Assembly: GCA_015521685.1 (NCBI GenBank)
Contig: WANT01000008.1
Coordinates: forward strand, 46,164 to 110,163
DNA: 64,000 bases
Direction of reading: 5' to 3'
Origin: Aeropyrum sp.
GTDB lineage: Archaea > Thermoproteota > Thermoprotei_A > Sulfolobales > Acidilobaceae
Below, in pieces: positions 1 through 9,563 of the stretch. The translations under genes and the position numbers were made by a program. A model generated the notes under the pieces. It was given only the letters and a program-made list of their open reading frames with translations, did no database searches and was not told the DNA's origin. Each line of letters starts with the position of its first letter. The first letter of the stretch is position 1.

Positions 1-654
1 ATAAGGACGACCCTCGAGGCGCTCGCTGCTGTGCTTGGAGGTACTCAAAGCCTCCACACTAATAGCTTCGACGAGCCATTCAGAGTGCCGAGCGAGTTCG
101 CGGCAAAAATAGCGTTGAGGACCCAGCAGATCATAGCATACGAGTCTGGTGTGGCCGACGTTATAGACCCGCTTGGCGGTAGCTACTACGTGGAGTGGCT
201 TACGGACGAGATCGAGGAGAGGGCGTGGAAGTATATCGATAGAATCGAGTCCATGGGCGGGATGCTCGAGGCCGTTAAGAAGGGGTACCCCCAGAGGGAG
301 ATTATGGACGCCTCATACAAGTTCCAGAGGGATCTAGAGGAGGGTAGGAAGTTCATAGTCGGCGTCAACATATTTAGGAGTGATGATATAGACGAGATTA
401 GGAATGTACCACTACTAGAGTTCGACCAGGAGGAGATAGAGGAGAGGCAGAAGAGGAGGGTTAAGGAGGTCAGGGCTAACAGGAACCAGGAGAGGTGGAA
501 GAGGAGCCTCGAGGACCTCAGGAGGGCTGCTGAGAGGGGCGAGAATCTAATGCCCTACGTTCTCGAGGCTGGGAGGTCCTACGCCACCCTAGGCGAAATC
601 ATGGGGGTTTTGAAGGAGGTGTACGGCGTCTATGTCGAGCCTCCAGAGTACTGA
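1..654 (+). CDS. Methylmalonyl-CoA mutase large subunit, C-terminal part (cut by window edge)
   Basis: The reading frame is open from base 1, so the gene starts upstream and only about 217 C-terminal residues are present. The mutase interconverts methylmalonyl-CoA and succinyl-CoA with adenosylcobalamin. The visible part is the end of the substrate-binding barrel: the stretch from [13 protein letters not shown] to the conserved block [12 protein letters not shown] is typical of the family, followed by a charged helical tail. There is no cobalamin domain at the C-terminus. That domain is the next gene, which overlaps this one by 23 nt, so the enzyme is of the split archaeal type. The family call is firm. 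The N-terminal half cannot be judged. Confidence 0.93.
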   Translation: MRTTLEALAAVLGGTQSLHTNSFDEPFRVPSEFAAKIALRTQQIIAYESGVADVIDPLGGSYYVEWLTDEIEERAWKYIDRIESMGGMLEAVKKGYPQREIMDASYKFQRDLEEGRKFIVGVNIFRSDDIDEIRNVPLLEFDQEEIEERQKRRVKEVRANRNQERWKRSLEDLRRAAERGENLMPYVLEAGRSYATLGEIMGVLKEVYGVYVEPPEY

Positions 655-1105
655 GGCCGTTGGAGGAGCGGTCAGGCGGTTCAAGGTTTTAGTGGCCAAG
701 ATGGGGCTGGACGGGCATGACAGGGGGGCGAAGGTAGTAGCCAGAGCGCTGAGGGATGCAGGCTTCGAGGTAATCTACACTGGGCTAAGGCAGACGCCTG
801 AGCAGGTGGCTCTAGCAGCTGTGCAGGAGGATGTTGATGTGATAGGCGTTAGCATATTGAATGGTGCCCACATACACTTGATGAAGAGGCTCATGACTAA
901 ATTAAAGGATCTAGGTGCCGACGACATACCAGTTGTGCTGGGCGGCACAATACCAGTGCCCGACTTGGAGCCCCTCTATAGGCTGGGTATTAGGGAGATA
1001 TTCCTCCCTGGTACGAGCCTAGCCGAGATTATAGAGAAGGTTAGAAAGCTGGCAGAGGAGAAGAGGAGTAGGGAGGAGGCTGTGACGGGGGTTGGAGGCT
1101 GCTAG
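632..1105 (+). CDS. Methylmalonyl-CoA mutase cobalamin-binding (small) subunit
   Basis: A 157-residue B12-binding domain. It carries the signature DGHDRG (about residues 27-32), whose His is the lower axial cobalt ligand in this family, then SILNGAH and VVLGGTIP, which form the rest of the Rossmann-like cobalamin fold. It should pair with the upstream large subunit to form active mutase. The ATG lies inside the end of the large-subunit gene, with a good Shine-Dalgarno (AAGGAGGT, 613-620) 11 nt before it, which suggests translational coupling. The end overlaps the next gene by 14 nt. Length is usual for a stand-alone archaeal small subunit. Confidence 0.93.
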   Translation: MSSLQSTEAVGGAVRRFKVLVAKMGLDGHDRGAKVVARALRDAGFEVIYTGLRQTPEQVALAAVQEDVDVIGVSILNGAHIHLMKRLMTKLKDLGADDIPVVLGGTIPVPDLEPLYRLGIREIFLPGTSLAEIIEKVRKLAEEKRSREEAVTGVGGC

Positions 1106-2060
1106 TATTGAAGCGCTACTAGAGAGAGCGGAAAAAGGGAACCTTAGGGCCCTTGGAAGGCTCCTAACTCTAATAGAGCACCCTACGCCCCACGCGATCC
1201 AAATCCTAGAAAGGCTGGCCAAGAGGGCTGGCAGAGCCCAGGTCATAGGGTTCACAGGCATACCGGGTGCTGGTAAGAGCACTCTCGCGTCGCGGGTGAT
1301 CGGCGCTCTGAGGAGGAGGGGTTATAGGGTTGCTGTTGTTGCCATAGACCCGTCGAGCCCCTTCAGCGGGGGTAGTATTATGGGTGATAGGCTGAGGATG
1401 CAAGAACACGCTTCAGACCCGGGAGTTTTCATAAGGAGTATACCCACGAGGGGGGTAAAAGGCGGGCTCAGCACAGCCGCACTAGCTATGATAGAGGTCT
1501 TCGACGCAATGGGATATGACAAGATAATCGTTGAGACGGTGGGAGTGGGTCAGAGCGAGGTTGACATCATCAACGCCGCACACACAATCATAGTCGTCAC
1601 AATGCCAGGGGCGGGCGATGATGTCCAGGCCCTCAAGGCGGGGGTTATGGAGATAGGTGATATATATGTTGTTAACAAGAGTGATAAGGCCGAGGCAAAC
1701 AAGACTGCAGCCTACCTCCAGTTCGCTCTCGAGAGGGAGGACATCGGTAGGAGGGAGAGCGGTTGGAAGCCTAGGCTGGTCAAGACTAGTGCTGTCCTAG
1801 GCATGGGGATTGACAGCCTAGTAGACGTTATAGAGGAGCACTGGAACTTCCTACGGGAGTCTGGATGGAGCGGGAGGAAGGTGGAGGCTAGGAGGATACT
1901 GATGGCGAAGATGATGGCGGAGAGCATGCTAAGTGCGAAGGTGATGGAGGCCCATATGGAGAGCCTAGGGTATCTCGAGGAGGTTGCTAGGACTGGGGAG
2001 GGGATTTTCAGGGCGGCTGAGGAGCTCGCTAGGAGGGCCGCTAGAAAGATGCTGGAGTGA
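1092..2060 (+). CDS. MeaB/ArgK-type GTPase, methylmalonyl-CoA mutase chaperone
   Basis: A 322-residue SIMIBI-class GTPase. The Walker A motif GIPGAGKS lies at residues 56-63; the block [10 protein letters not shown] and the DxxG-like [10 protein letters not shown] follow, and NKSD supplies guanine specificity. Family members protect or reload adenosylcobalamin in methylmalonyl-CoA mutase; older annotation as an LAO/AO transport ATPase is misleading. The start is TTG at 1092, since no ATG fits, with GGGAGGAGG at 1072-1080 as ribosome-binding site. It overlaps the cobalamin-subunit gene by 14 nt, so the three genes form one operon, and this context supports the chaperone role. Confidence 0.92.
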   Translation: MEAASIEALLERAEKGNLRALGRLLTLIEHPTPHAIQILERLAKRAGRAQVIGFTGIPGAGKSTLASRVIGALRRRGYRVAVVAIDPSSPFSGGSIMGDRLRMQEHASDPGVFIRSIPTRGVKGGLSTAALAMIEVFDAMGYDKIIVETVGVGQSEVDIINAAHTIIVVTMPGAGDDVQALKAGVMEIGDIYVVNKSDKAEANKTAAYLQFALEREDIGRRESGWKPRLVKTSAVLGMGIDSLVDVIEEHWNFLRESGWSGRKVEARRILMAKMMAESMLSAKVMEAHMESLGYLEEVARTGEGIFRAAEELARRAARKMLE

Positions 2061-2063
2061 TGT

Positions 2064-3239
2064 CTAGACTTTTATCCTTCCCTGGAGGAACTTTGCCAGC
2101 ACCATTTTCTGAACTTCGTTTGTACCGTCTCCGATCTCTATCATCTTGATATCCCTATAGTGTCTCTCAACATCCGAGTCCCTGCTGTACCCTGTTCCAC
2201 CCAGAACTTGCATAGCCATCCTAACAAGATCTACGCCTGAGGTTGCTGTGTGTAGCTTAGCCAGGCTGGCGTACTTCACGTAGTCGGGGCTACCGGAGTC
2301 GTGCTTGAAGGCTGCAGTGTAGACGAGGAGCCTGCTGGTCTCTAGCTTGTTCAGCATCTCAGCTAGCATGCCGGCGACGAACTGGTGTTCAATCAGAGGC
2401 CTTCCCATACTCTCCCTCTCCATTGCGTGCCTGAAAGCGAGGTCGAAGGCTGCCTGCATGACGCCGAGGCCGCTGGCGCTGGTTGATATTCTACCCTCGT
2501 TGAGAGTCATCATAACCTTCTTGAAGCCCTCACCCTCAACGCCTAGGAGGTTCTCTGCGGGGATCCTGCAGTCGTTGAAGTAGACGAGCGAGGTCCCACT
2601 ACCCCTATAGCCCATCATCTCGAGCTTAGAGACGTCTACGCAGCTGGTTTTATCGACGACTAGAAGGGAGATCCCTCTATGCCTCTCCTCAACCCTACCA
2701 GTGCGTGCGGCTACTATGAAAAAGTCGGCGTAAACCGAGTTCGTTATGAAGATCTTTTGGCCAGTAACGACATATTCGTCGCCATCCCTATACGCCCTAG
2801 TCATTTGAAGAGAGGCAACATCGCTGCCGCAGCATGGTTCGGTTAGGGCGAAGGCCCCTATACCTCCCTTCGCGAGGAGCCCCAGGTATTTTTCGCGAGT
2901 CTCAGGTTTTGCGTAGCGGGCTATAGGGTAGACAACCATGCTGCCGCTAACAACTGATATTAGCCCGAGCCCGCTACTTGCCCTGGATAGCTCCTCAATG
3001 GCTACAACGCTCTCAAGTAGGCTAAGACCTGGGCCGCCGTACTCTTCAGGCACGCGGAGGCTGAAGTAGCCCATGTCTGCAGCCATCTTCAAAAGGTCCT
3101 CTGGGACCGCGTTATCCCTGTCTATCTCTCTGGCCCTAGGGGCTACGTACTTCTCTGCAAACTCCCTCACACTCTCCCTCACAGCTCTAACAGACTCGGA
3201 CTCCCATGGAAGGCCGCCTTGGGTGCTGCCTGGCTCCAC
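2064..3239 (-). CDS. Acyl-CoA dehydrogenase
   Basis: A 391-residue FAD-dependent acyl-CoA dehydrogenase that introduces a 2,3 double bond into an acyl-CoA. Order of parts: helical N-terminal domain, middle beta domain with the flavin signature around FALTEPCCGSDVAS, and C-terminal helical domain ending in the pattern LGGTGYSRDSDVERHYRD and EIGDGTNEVQ. A residue near IEIGDGTNE is the usual site of the catalytic Glu in short/branched-chain enzymes, though the position cannot be proven by eye. The start is GTG at 3239. It ends 3 nt from the convergent GTPase gene. Chain-length specificity cannot be read from sequence; proximity to the mutase and the 2-oxoacid dehydrogenase would suit branched-chain acyl-CoA breakdown. 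Confidence 0.92.
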   Translation of the reverse strand: MEPGSTQGGLPWESESVRAVRESVREFAEKYVAPRAREIDRDNAVPEDLLKMAADMGYFSLRVPEEYGGPGLSLLESVVAIEELSRASSGLGLISVVSGSMVVYPIARYAKPETREKYLGLLAKGGIGAFALTEPCCGSDVASLQMTRAYRDGDEYVVTGQKIFITNSVYADFFIVAARTGRVEERHRGISLLVVDKTSCVDVSKLEMMGYRGSGTSLVYFNDCRIPAENLLGVEGEGFKKVMMTLNEGRISTSASGLGVMQAAFDLAFRHAMERESMGRPLIEHQFVAGMLAEMLNKLETSRLLVYTAAFKHDSGSPDYVKYASLAKLHTATSGVDLVRMAMQVLGGTGYSRDSDVERHYRDIKMIEIGDGTNEVQKMVLAKFLQGRIKV

Positions 3240-3356
3240 AGCGATCCACCCATCTCAGAAGGTGGCTGCGGTGGTATTTACATTAGGTATTTCACGGGTC
3301 TAGAAGTCGGCCACCCTCCTGACTGGGAGTCTAGGTGTTCAAAACGCTGGATTTTA

Positions 3357-3371
3357 CCATGGTTAAAAGGA
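3357..3371 (+). promoter_or_regulatory. Probable TATA element for the 2-oxoacid dehydrogenase operon
   Basis: The A/T-rich core GGTTAAAAGG stands about 40 nt before the E1 alpha start in the 166-nt gap between divergent genes. It resembles a BRE/TATA pair, but it was judged by eye only. A short dyad GACT-GGG-AGTC at 3321-3331 lies just upstream and might be an operator. Confidence 0.4.
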
Positions 3372-3405
3372 CTACTCGGGAATCTAGTGTATCACGGGCA
3401 CCGTT

Positions 3406-4593
3406 ATGAGTAAGACAGGCCTCCTGGACACGCCTTTCAAGCCTGCCCCCCAAGAGATCCTCGAGCAGTACAGGGATTGGCTCGGCGAGGCTCTGGGGTT
3501 CAAGAGGGCTGTAGACGAGGAGGGAAACGTAGTAGACGAGAGCCTCCTCCCTAAGATACCAGAATCGAAGCTAGTAGAGATTCACGAGTATATGGTGAGG
3601 GCTAGGGTCATAGACTCGTGGCTGCTGAGGCTTCAGAGAATGGGTAGAGTGGCGCTACACGCACCCAACAAGGGTCAGGAGGCGGTAGCGGTAGGAGCTA
3701 CCATGCCGCTAAGGCCCGATGACTGGGTGTTTCCAAGCTATAGAGAGCTGGGTGCTTACCTCGTGCGTGGAATGAGTGAAGAGGAGATACTTGACAGGGC
3801 GTTAGCCAACGCTGACGACCCGCTGAAGGGTAGCGACTTCGCCATTTACGGTAACAGGAAGTACAACCTTGTCCCAGCTCCGGTCCCCGTTGGCAACCAG
3901 ATACCGCTCGCTGTGGGGGCGGCATATGCGATGAGATATATGGGTAGGGATACTATTTCCCTCACATTCTTCGGCGACGGCGCAACGAGCAGGGGAGACT
4001 TCCACGTAGGCCTCAACTTCGCGGGCGTATTCAAGGTCCCCGCAGTATTCGTGGTCCAGAACAACCAGTGGGCGATAAGCGTGCCCCGACTAAGGCAGAC
4101 GGCCTCCCCAACCATAGCGGTTAAAGCCTTAGCCTACGGCGTACCCGGGCTAAGGCTCGACGGCAACGATGCACTGGTAGTATACAAGGTCGTCAGCGAG
4201 GCGGCCGACAAGGCCAGAAGGGGAGAGGGCCCCACGCTCATAGAGGCAGTCACATACAGGCTAGGCCCCCACACAACAGCCGACGATCCATCGAGGTACA
4301 GACCTGAAGAGGAGGTGAGGCATATGGAGAGGTACGAGCCTCTCCGTAGGCTCAGGAAGTTCCTCGAGAAAAATGGGATAATGACGGAGAGGGAGGCACT
4401 AGAGGTTGAGAGGGAATGGGATAAGAGGGTGGAGGAGATAGCTAGGAAGGTATTATCCAAGCCAGAGCTCCCCAAGGATGTGTTCTTCGAGAACGTATAC
4501 AAGGAGGAGCCCTGGTTCATAGCTGAAGAGAGGAGGGATCTCGAGGAGGTTCTAAGGCTGATGCAGGAGCTTGGGCTAGGAGACTCCCACTAA
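3406..4593 (+). CDS. 2-oxoacid dehydrogenase E1 component, alpha subunit
   Basis: A 395-residue thiamine-diphosphate E1 alpha subunit. It decarboxylates a 2-oxoacid (pyruvate or branched-chain) and transfers the acyl group to E2 lipoyl. The ThDP-binding motif starts at GDG (about residue 190) and ends at the NN pair about 30 residues later. The phosphorylation-loop region HTTADDPSRYR typical of branched-chain-like E1 alpha is present near residue 290. First gene of a four-gene set with E1 beta, E2 and E3, 20 nt before E1 beta. Archaeal members tested in Thermoplasma prefer branched-chain 2-oxoacids; the substrate here is inferred, not shown. Confidence 0.93.
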   Translation: MSKTGLLDTPFKPAPQEILEQYRDWLGEALGFKRAVDEEGNVVDESLLPKIPESKLVEIHEYMVRARVIDSWLLRLQRMGRVALHAPNKGQEAVAVGATMPLRPDDWVFPSYRELGAYLVRGMSEEEILDRALANADDPLKGSDFAIYGNRKYNLVPAPVPVGNQIPLAVGAAYAMRYMGRDTISLTFFGDGATSRGDFHVGLNFAGVFKVPAVFVVQNNQWAISVPRLRQTASPTIAVKALAYGVPGLRLDGNDALVVYKVVSEAADKARRGEGPTLIEAVTYRLGPHTTADDPSRYRPEEEVRHMERYEPLRRLRKFLEKNGIMTEREALEVEREWDKRVEEIARKVLSKPELPKDVFFENVYKEEPWFIAEERRDLEEVLRLMQELGLGDSH

Positions 4594-4613
4594 ACTCCTG
4601 GGGGTGGCGGCTG

Positions 4614-5591
4614 GTGCCCGTGATGAATATGGTTCAAGCCCTCAACACAGCCCTCCGCGAGGAGATGGAGAGGGACAGCAGGGTAGTCGTTCTCGGAGAG
4701 GATGTGGGTAGGAGGGGCGGAGTATTCCTAGTTACCGAGGGCTTGATCGACGAGTTCGGCCCGGAGAGGGTGATCGACACCCCCCTCTCCGAGATGGGGA
4801 TCGTAGGGTTCGCCATAGGGATGGCACTCTACGGTATGAGGCCAGTTGCCGAGATACAGTTCATAGACTTCATATACGAGGCGTTCGACCACATAGTGAA
4901 CAATGCTGCGTGGTATAGGTTCAGGAGTGGAGGCATGTACGAGGTACCTCTCGTGATTAGGGGGCCGTGCTGTGGAGGCATAAAGGGTGGTATGCACCAC
5001 AGCCAGAGCAACGAGCCCTACTTCCAGCACACACCTGGACTCTACGTCGTCATGCCCTCGGGGCCTAGAGACGCTAAAGGGCTGCTCAAGTCCTCAATCA
5101 GGGCTGACGATACGGTGGTGTTCCTAGAGCCCAAGAGCATATATAGGACTATCAAGGAGGAGGTTCCAGAAGACGACTATACGATTCCTCTAGGCGAGGG
5201 TAGGATTGTGAGGGAGGGAAGCGATGTGACTCTCGTGTCCTGGGGTGCGATGCTGCATGTCAGCATGGAGGCAGCCAAGCTCGCCGAGGAAAAGCACGGC
5301 TGGAGCATCGAAGTGATAGACCTTAGGACCATACATCCTTGGGACAGAGACCTAGTGGTGAAGAGCCTTGAGAAGACTGGGAGGCTTGTCGTTGTCCACG
5401 AGGCACGCAAGATCCTAGGCCCCGCCTCCGAGATATCCGCCTACATAAGCGAGAACTACATCGACCTCCTTAGGGGGCCAATTAAGAGGGTAGCCAGCTA
5501 TGACACCCCCTTCCCGCTAGCTCACGAGAGGCTATACATGCCTAACTTAGCCAAGGTTTACAGGGCAATATCCGAGGTAATGGAGTGGTGA
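4614..5591 (+). CDS. 2-oxoacid dehydrogenase E1 component, beta subunit
   Basis: A 325-residue E1 beta subunit, which with E1 alpha forms the alpha2-beta2 ThDP-dependent decarboxylase. Family hallmarks are the early block LGEDVGRRGGVF, the FIDFIYEAFD segment, and the C-terminal domain with VEVIDLRTIHPWD. Length is usual. The start is read as GTG 4614; an in-frame ATG 9 nt on is equally possible. Six nt separate it from the E2 gene, so co-translation is likely. Confidence 0.94.
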   Translation: MPVMNMVQALNTALREEMERDSRVVVLGEDVGRRGGVFLVTEGLIDEFGPERVIDTPLSEMGIVGFAIGMALYGMRPVAEIQFIDFIYEAFDHIVNNAAWYRFRSGGMYEVPLVIRGPCCGGIKGGMHHSQSNEPYFQHTPGLYVVMPSGPRDAKGLLKSSIRADDTVVFLEPKSIYRTIKEEVPEDDYTIPLGEGRIVREGSDVTLVSWGAMLHVSMEAAKLAEEKHGWSIEVIDLRTIHPWDRDLVVKSLEKTGRLVVVHEARKILGPASEISAYISENYIDLLRGPIKRVASYDTPFPLAHERLYMPNLAKVYRAISEVMEW

Positions 5592-5597
5592 TCCAAA

Positions 5598-6863
5598 ATG
5601 CCTAGAATCGTCCAGGTGAAGCTGCCTGATATAGGTGAGGGGATAGCTGAGGGAGAGATAGTAGAGTGGCTTGTCGAGGAGGGCGGCGAAGTTAAGCAAT
5701 TCCAGCCCATGGTGCGGGTGCTAACTGCGAAGGCAACAGTTGAAATACCGTCACCCTACACAGGGAGAGTGGCCAGGCTCCTCGCCAAGCCAGGTGACGT
5801 GGTTAACGTGGGTGATCCGATAGCTGAGATAGAGGTGAGCGATGGGAGCGAGACAACGAGGGTCGAAGAGGCTACCAGTCCGCAGCAGGCTACAATGTCT
5901 GGCGGCGGGGCCAAAACGAGTAAGGAAGAGCGAGTGAAGCCAAAGCAAGCGGCTAGAAGCCAAGTTCTGATAAGAGCGCCTCCAAGGGTAAGGAAGCTAG
6001 CTAGGAAGCTAGGTGTAGATCTAGCTCTGGTAAAGGGGACAGGGCCTAAGGGCGCGATAACAGAGGAGGACGTCAGGAGAGCAGCGCGGGAGATCGCGGC
6101 AGTAGCAAGGCCTGCTAGAGAGCCTGTTGTAGAGCCTACTCAACAGCAGGCCCTTGAGGAGAGGCTTCCCCTTAGGGGGGTTAAGAGGGCTATGGCGCAG
6201 AGCATGAGCCTCAGCAAGTCTAGAATACCGCATGCATACATCGCTGAGGAAGTCGACTTTACAGAGCTCTCTAGGCTGAGGGAGAGCTTGAAGAGTGATG
6301 CCGAGGAGAAGGGTGTTAAGCTGACGTTCCTCCCCTTCATATTTAAGGCCGTAGTGAAGGCGCTCAAGAAGTATCCATTGATGAATGCAGAGCTCGATGA
6401 GGACAAGATGGAAATAGTAGTCAAGCACTACTACAACATAGGCTTCGCCGCCGACACCCCACAGGGCTTGGTCGTACCTGTGGTAAAGAACGTTGAGAAG
6501 AAAGGCCTCTTCGCTATCGCAAGAGAGATAGCCGAGCTCACGAGGAAGGCGAGGGAGGGCAGGCTAGAGCTGGAGGACGTCAGCGGGGCCACATTCACCA
6601 TAACAAACGTAGGAAGCATTGGTACGGTGATAGGCTTCCCAGTAATTTACCCTCCCAACGTCGGCATAATCGGTGTCCACAGGATAGTTGAGAGGCCTGT
6701 CTACATCGGCGGGGAGATAAAGCCTAGAAAAATAGCTATAATATCTCTAAGCTTCGACCACAGGGTCGTCGAAGGAGCCTACGCTACAAGATTCCTCATG
6801 GAGATTAAGAAGCTGCTAGAGAACCCGGCGCTACTCTTTGCAGAGGACCACGAGTTCCAGTGA
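5598..6863 (+). CDS. 2-oxoacid dehydrogenase E2 component (dihydrolipoyl acyltransferase)
   Basis: A 421-residue E2. An N-terminal lipoyl domain (residues 1-75) has the modifiable Lys45 in the context LTAKAT rather than the common ETDKA. A Lys/Ala-rich linker leads to a peripheral subunit-binding domain (about 120-160, PRVRKLARKLGVDL), then an Ala/Pro linker and the acyltransferase core (about 190-421). The catalytic region reads DHRVVEG, with His present and Glu where the usual motif DHRxxDG has Asp. Only one lipoyl domain is present, which is the short form. It forms the structural core of the complex with the neighbouring E1 and E3. Confidence 0.93.
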   Translation: MPRIVQVKLPDIGEGIAEGEIVEWLVEEGGEVKQFQPMVRVLTAKATVEIPSPYTGRVARLLAKPGDVVNVGDPIAEIEVSDGSETTRVEEATSPQQATMSGGGAKTSKEERVKPKQAARSQVLIRAPPRVRKLARKLGVDLALVKGTGPKGAITEEDVRRAAREIAAVARPAREPVVEPTQQQALEERLPLRGVKRAMAQSMSLSKSRIPHAYIAEEVDFTELSRLRESLKSDAEEKGVKLTFLPFIFKAVVKALKKYPLMNAELDEDKMEIVVKHYYNIGFAADTPQGLVVPVVKNVEKKGLFAIAREIAELTRKAREGRLELEDVSGATFTITNVGSIGTVIGFPVIYPPNVGIIGVHRIVERPVYIGGEIKPRKIAIISLSFDHRVVEGAYATRFLMEIKKLLENPALLFAEDHEFQ

Positions 6864-6867
6864 CCCC

Positions 6868-6880
6868 TATATTTATAAGG
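6868..6880 (+). promoter_or_regulatory. TATA box for the E3 gene
   Basis: TATATTTATAAGG lies 5 nt after the E2 stop and about 75 nt before the E3 start. It suggests that E3 has its own promoter, which allows lipoamide dehydrogenase to be made for other partners. Confidence 0.55.
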
Positions 6881-6955
6881 GTAATAATGTTGAGGTAGGA
6901 TCTACTTCATAGTTATTGTGTTTTAGGGTTTTGAGAAGGCTTTGGGTGGTGACCC

Positions 6956-8335
6956 GTGGAGAAGTTCGATCTAGTTGTGATTGGTGGAGGTCCTGGTGGC
7001 TATCCGGCTGCAGTTAGGGCATCCCAGCTTGGTCTTAACGTGGCGCTTGTGGAGGCTGATAGTCTCGGGGGTGAGTGCACAAACTATGGGTGCATACCTA
7101 CTAAGGCCCTCCTCTATCCTAGTGGTCTGGCCGCCTCGCTAGCGAGGCTCGAGTTCGCTAAGGGTTATGTGGAGATCGACTTTGAGGGGCTGATGGATTG
7201 GGTTAGTGGTGTTGTCGAGAGCGTCTCGGGAGGTGTGTCTAGCCTTCTAAAGGGGTATGGTGTTGAGGTCCTCAGGGGTAGGGCGAGGATCTCGGCGCCC
7301 GGTGTGGTTGAGGTTGAGGGCGTGGGGAGTATTGGTTATGAGAAGCTTATCGTGGCTACGGGAACTAGCCCTGCACGCATACCTGGCTTGGAGCCTGACG
7401 GGGATGTAGTGCATGATAATAGGAGTATTCTGAGGCTGAGGAGGAAGCCGGGGAGGATGCTGATAGTCGGCGGCGGCTATATTGGTGTGGAGTATGCTAC
7501 AGTGATGTCGCGTCTCGGGGTTGAGGTTACCGTCGTAGAGCTCATGGAGAGGCTATTACCTACCATGATGCGTGACTTCTCGCGAGTAGTTGAGAGGAGG
7601 CTGAGGAGCGAGGGCGTCAGAATCCTTACAGGCAGGAAGGTTGAGTCCCTCGAGAGGAGGGAGGGGTATGCGAAAGCAAGAATATCTGGTGTGGGAGAGG
7701 AGGAGTTCGACACCGTCCTCGTAGCCGTGGGCAGGAAACCTAATTCGAGAGGTCTGGGGCTGGAGGGCCTGGGCGTGAAGACGGATAGCCATGGCTACAT
7801 AGTGGTTAATGAGGGCATGGAGACCACGTCGCCTGGAGTTTACGCATCCGGAGACGTCTCAGGACCTCCGCTCCTAGCACACAAAGCCTTCCTTCAGGGC
7901 GTAGTTGCAGCAGAGAGGGCTGCAGGCGACTCCACAGCAGCCTATGATGCTAGGGCTGTCCCAGCAGTAGTCTATACCGACCCAGAGCTGGCGACAACAG
8001 GTCTAACGCTGGATGAGGCTAAAAAGATGGGTGTGGACGCAGCTGAAACCCGCCTACCTCTAGCTGCTCTAGCTAGGGTTGCTTTGGAGGGGTGTAGGGA
8101 GTGTTTTGCCAAGATAGTCTACGAGAGGAGTACAGGAGCCGTTCTAGGGTTCCATGTAGCTGCTCCCCATGCCTCAGAGATAATAGCCGAAGCAACCCTG
8201 GCGATAGAGATGGGAGCGACTGTAGAAGACTTAGCGTCAACCATACACCCGCACCCCAGCGTGTCTGAGTCGGTCAAGGAGGTGGCTGAGCTGGCGCTAG
8301 AGAAGCCTATACACTACATTCTAAAGCGAAGGTGA
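6956..8335 (+). CDS. Dihydrolipoamide dehydrogenase (E3)
   Basis: A 459-residue class I pyridine-nucleotide disulfide oxidoreductase. It re-oxidises the E2 lipoyl group, passing electrons through FAD to NAD+. The FAD-binding GGGPGG (residues 10-15), the redox pair Cys41/Cys46 in GGECTNYGCIPTK, the NAD-binding GGGYIG (about 173) and the C-terminal catalytic HPHPSVSE in place of the usual HAHPTLSE are all visible. The start is GTG 6956 with a purine-rich GGGTGGTGA before it. It lies 92 nt after E2 with a TATA box in the gap. Function as the E3 of this complex is well supported by context. Confidence 0.94.
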   Translation: MEKFDLVVIGGGPGGYPAAVRASQLGLNVALVEADSLGGECTNYGCIPTKALLYPSGLAASLARLEFAKGYVEIDFEGLMDWVSGVVESVSGGVSSLLKGYGVEVLRGRARISAPGVVEVEGVGSIGYEKLIVATGTSPARIPGLEPDGDVVHDNRSILRLRRKPGRMLIVGGGYIGVEYATVMSRLGVEVTVVELMERLLPTMMRDFSRVVERRLRSEGVRILTGRKVESLERREGYAKARISGVGEEEFDTVLVAVGRKPNSRGLGLEGLGVKTDSHGYIVVNEGMETTSPGVYASGDVSGPPLLAHKAFLQGVVAAERAAGDSTAAYDARAVPAVVYTDPELATTGLTLDEAKKMGVDAAETRLPLAALARVALEGCRECFAKIVYERSTGAVLGFHVAAPHASEIIAEATLAIEMGATVEDLASTIHPHPSVSESVKEVAELALEKPIHYILKRR

Positions 8336-8414
8336 AGGGCCCGAAAGGCCAAGCGTGAAGACCCAATTTTTACCTCCTCCCTCCCCAAGTTATTCCAGAC
8401 GTAGGGTGGTCATA

Positions 8415-8729
8415 GTGGGCGTCAAAGTGGTGCTTATAACGGCTCCGAAGGGCGATGGGGAGAGAATAGCCAGGGAGCTGGTAGAGTCTAGGGTGGCCGC
8501 CTGCGTCAATGTGGTGAAAGGCATACGGAGCTACTACTGGTGGGAAGGCAGGATAAATATGGATGACGAGGACCTCCTGATAGTGAAGACGTCGGAGGCA
8601 GCCATAGACGCCCTCATCAAGAAAGTCAAAGAGATACATCCATACACGGTCCCCGAGATTCTAGCCCTGGATGTAGCCAGGGGGAATGACAGCTATATGC
8701 GGTGGGTCATGGAAGAGGTTGGCGGTTAA
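8415..8729 (+). CDS. cutA: CutA family protein
   Basis: A small trimeric ferredoxin-like protein; CutA proteins bind divalent metals and were linked to copper tolerance in E. coli, but the cellular role is unclear. Conserved features are LITAPKGDGERIARELVE, RVAACVNVV, SYYWWEGRI and HPYTVPEI. GTG 8415 is chosen because homologues begin a few residues before the first strand. The open frame extends back to GTG 8355, but the extra Pro/Ser-rich residues do not look like the family; GTG 8406 is another option. The TAA stop shares a base with the ATG of the next gene. Confidence 0.88.
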   Translation: MGVKVVLITAPKGDGERIARELVESRVAACVNVVKGIRSYYWWEGRINMDDEDLLIVKTSEAAIDALIKKVKEIHPYTVPEILALDVARGNDSYMRWVMEEVGG

Positions 8730-9535
8730 TGGCTGTAGTTGTTAATCCAGGCCTGGTCAGGGAGAAGGTAAGGGGGAGCGAGGTCCTCGAGAAGATATAC
8801 GGCTTGCTAGACCGTGATGAGGAGGTTAACGCTCTACAGAGGATGTCCAACGTTATGGCTGTAGGCAGGCTCCTATACAACGACCACGGGCCGGTGCACG
8901 CGAGGATAGTCTCAGGCTCGGCGCTAGAGATTTTCGACCTCCTGCTAGATTACGGCGTCATGCCATCAACGCTATCATCGCAGACACTAGAGGACGTTGA
9001 GGAGGCCAAGGCCGTTGTCCTCATAGCCGCGTTCCTCCACGATATTGGCAATAGCGTTCATAGAGAGCAGCACGAGCTAATCGGGGCGATGATGGCGGAG
9101 AGGATAATAGAGAGGATCGTCGGGGAAGTGTTCCCCGACTGGGGTATTTCTAGGAGGGTTTTCTTTAAGTCCGAGGTGATGCACGCCATCTACGCGACTG
9201 CACCCAACGTTAGAGCCCTCACAGTAGAGGCCAGTGCTGTCAAGGTGGCGGACGCCACTGACATGGCTGAAGGAAGGGCTAGGATACCCTATATGAGGGG
9301 GAAGCTGGACATGCACAGCCTCAGCGCTATAAGCATAAAGCAAGTCTCTATAACCCGGGGATCGCTCAGGCCGGTTAGGATAGAGGTGAGGATGGCGAGC
9401 TACGCTGGCTTCTTCCAGATAGAGAGAGTACTCCTCCCCAAGATAGAGACGTCTACAATTAGGGAGTACGTGGAGATAGCTCCGTATATTATCGGAGAAT
9501 CAGGAGAGGAGCCCCTACAACCCATATTCCCCTAA
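8729..9535 (+). CDS. HD-domain phosphohydrolase
   Basis: A 268-residue protein with an HD metal-dependent phosphohydrolase domain. The metal ligands are visible as an early His ([10 protein letters not shown]), the HD pair in AAFLHDIGN (about residue 105) and a His in REQHELIG; a later conserved Asp lies in [14 protein letters not shown]. The C-terminal 60 residues form a separate beta-rich part. Substrate is unknown; HD proteins cleave nucleotides or phosphate esters. ATG 8729 is preferred to the upstream GTG 8702 because GAGGTTGGCGG precedes it and it overlaps the CutA stop by one base, which suggests coupling. Confidence 0.8.
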   Translation: MAVVVNPGLVREKVRGSEVLEKIYGLLDRDEEVNALQRMSNVMAVGRLLYNDHGPVHARIVSGSALEIFDLLLDYGVMPSTLSSQTLEDVEEAKAVVLIAAFLHDIGNSVHREQHELIGAMMAERIIERIVGEVFPDWGISRRVFFKSEVMHAIYATAPNVRALTVEASAVKVADATDMAEGRARIPYMRGKLDMHSLSAISIKQVSITRGSLRPVRIEVRMASYAGFFQIERVLLPKIETSTIREYVEIAPYIIGESGEEPLQPIFP

Positions 9536-9563
9536 AACCCCCAATGCGAGAATAGGTTTTAAG

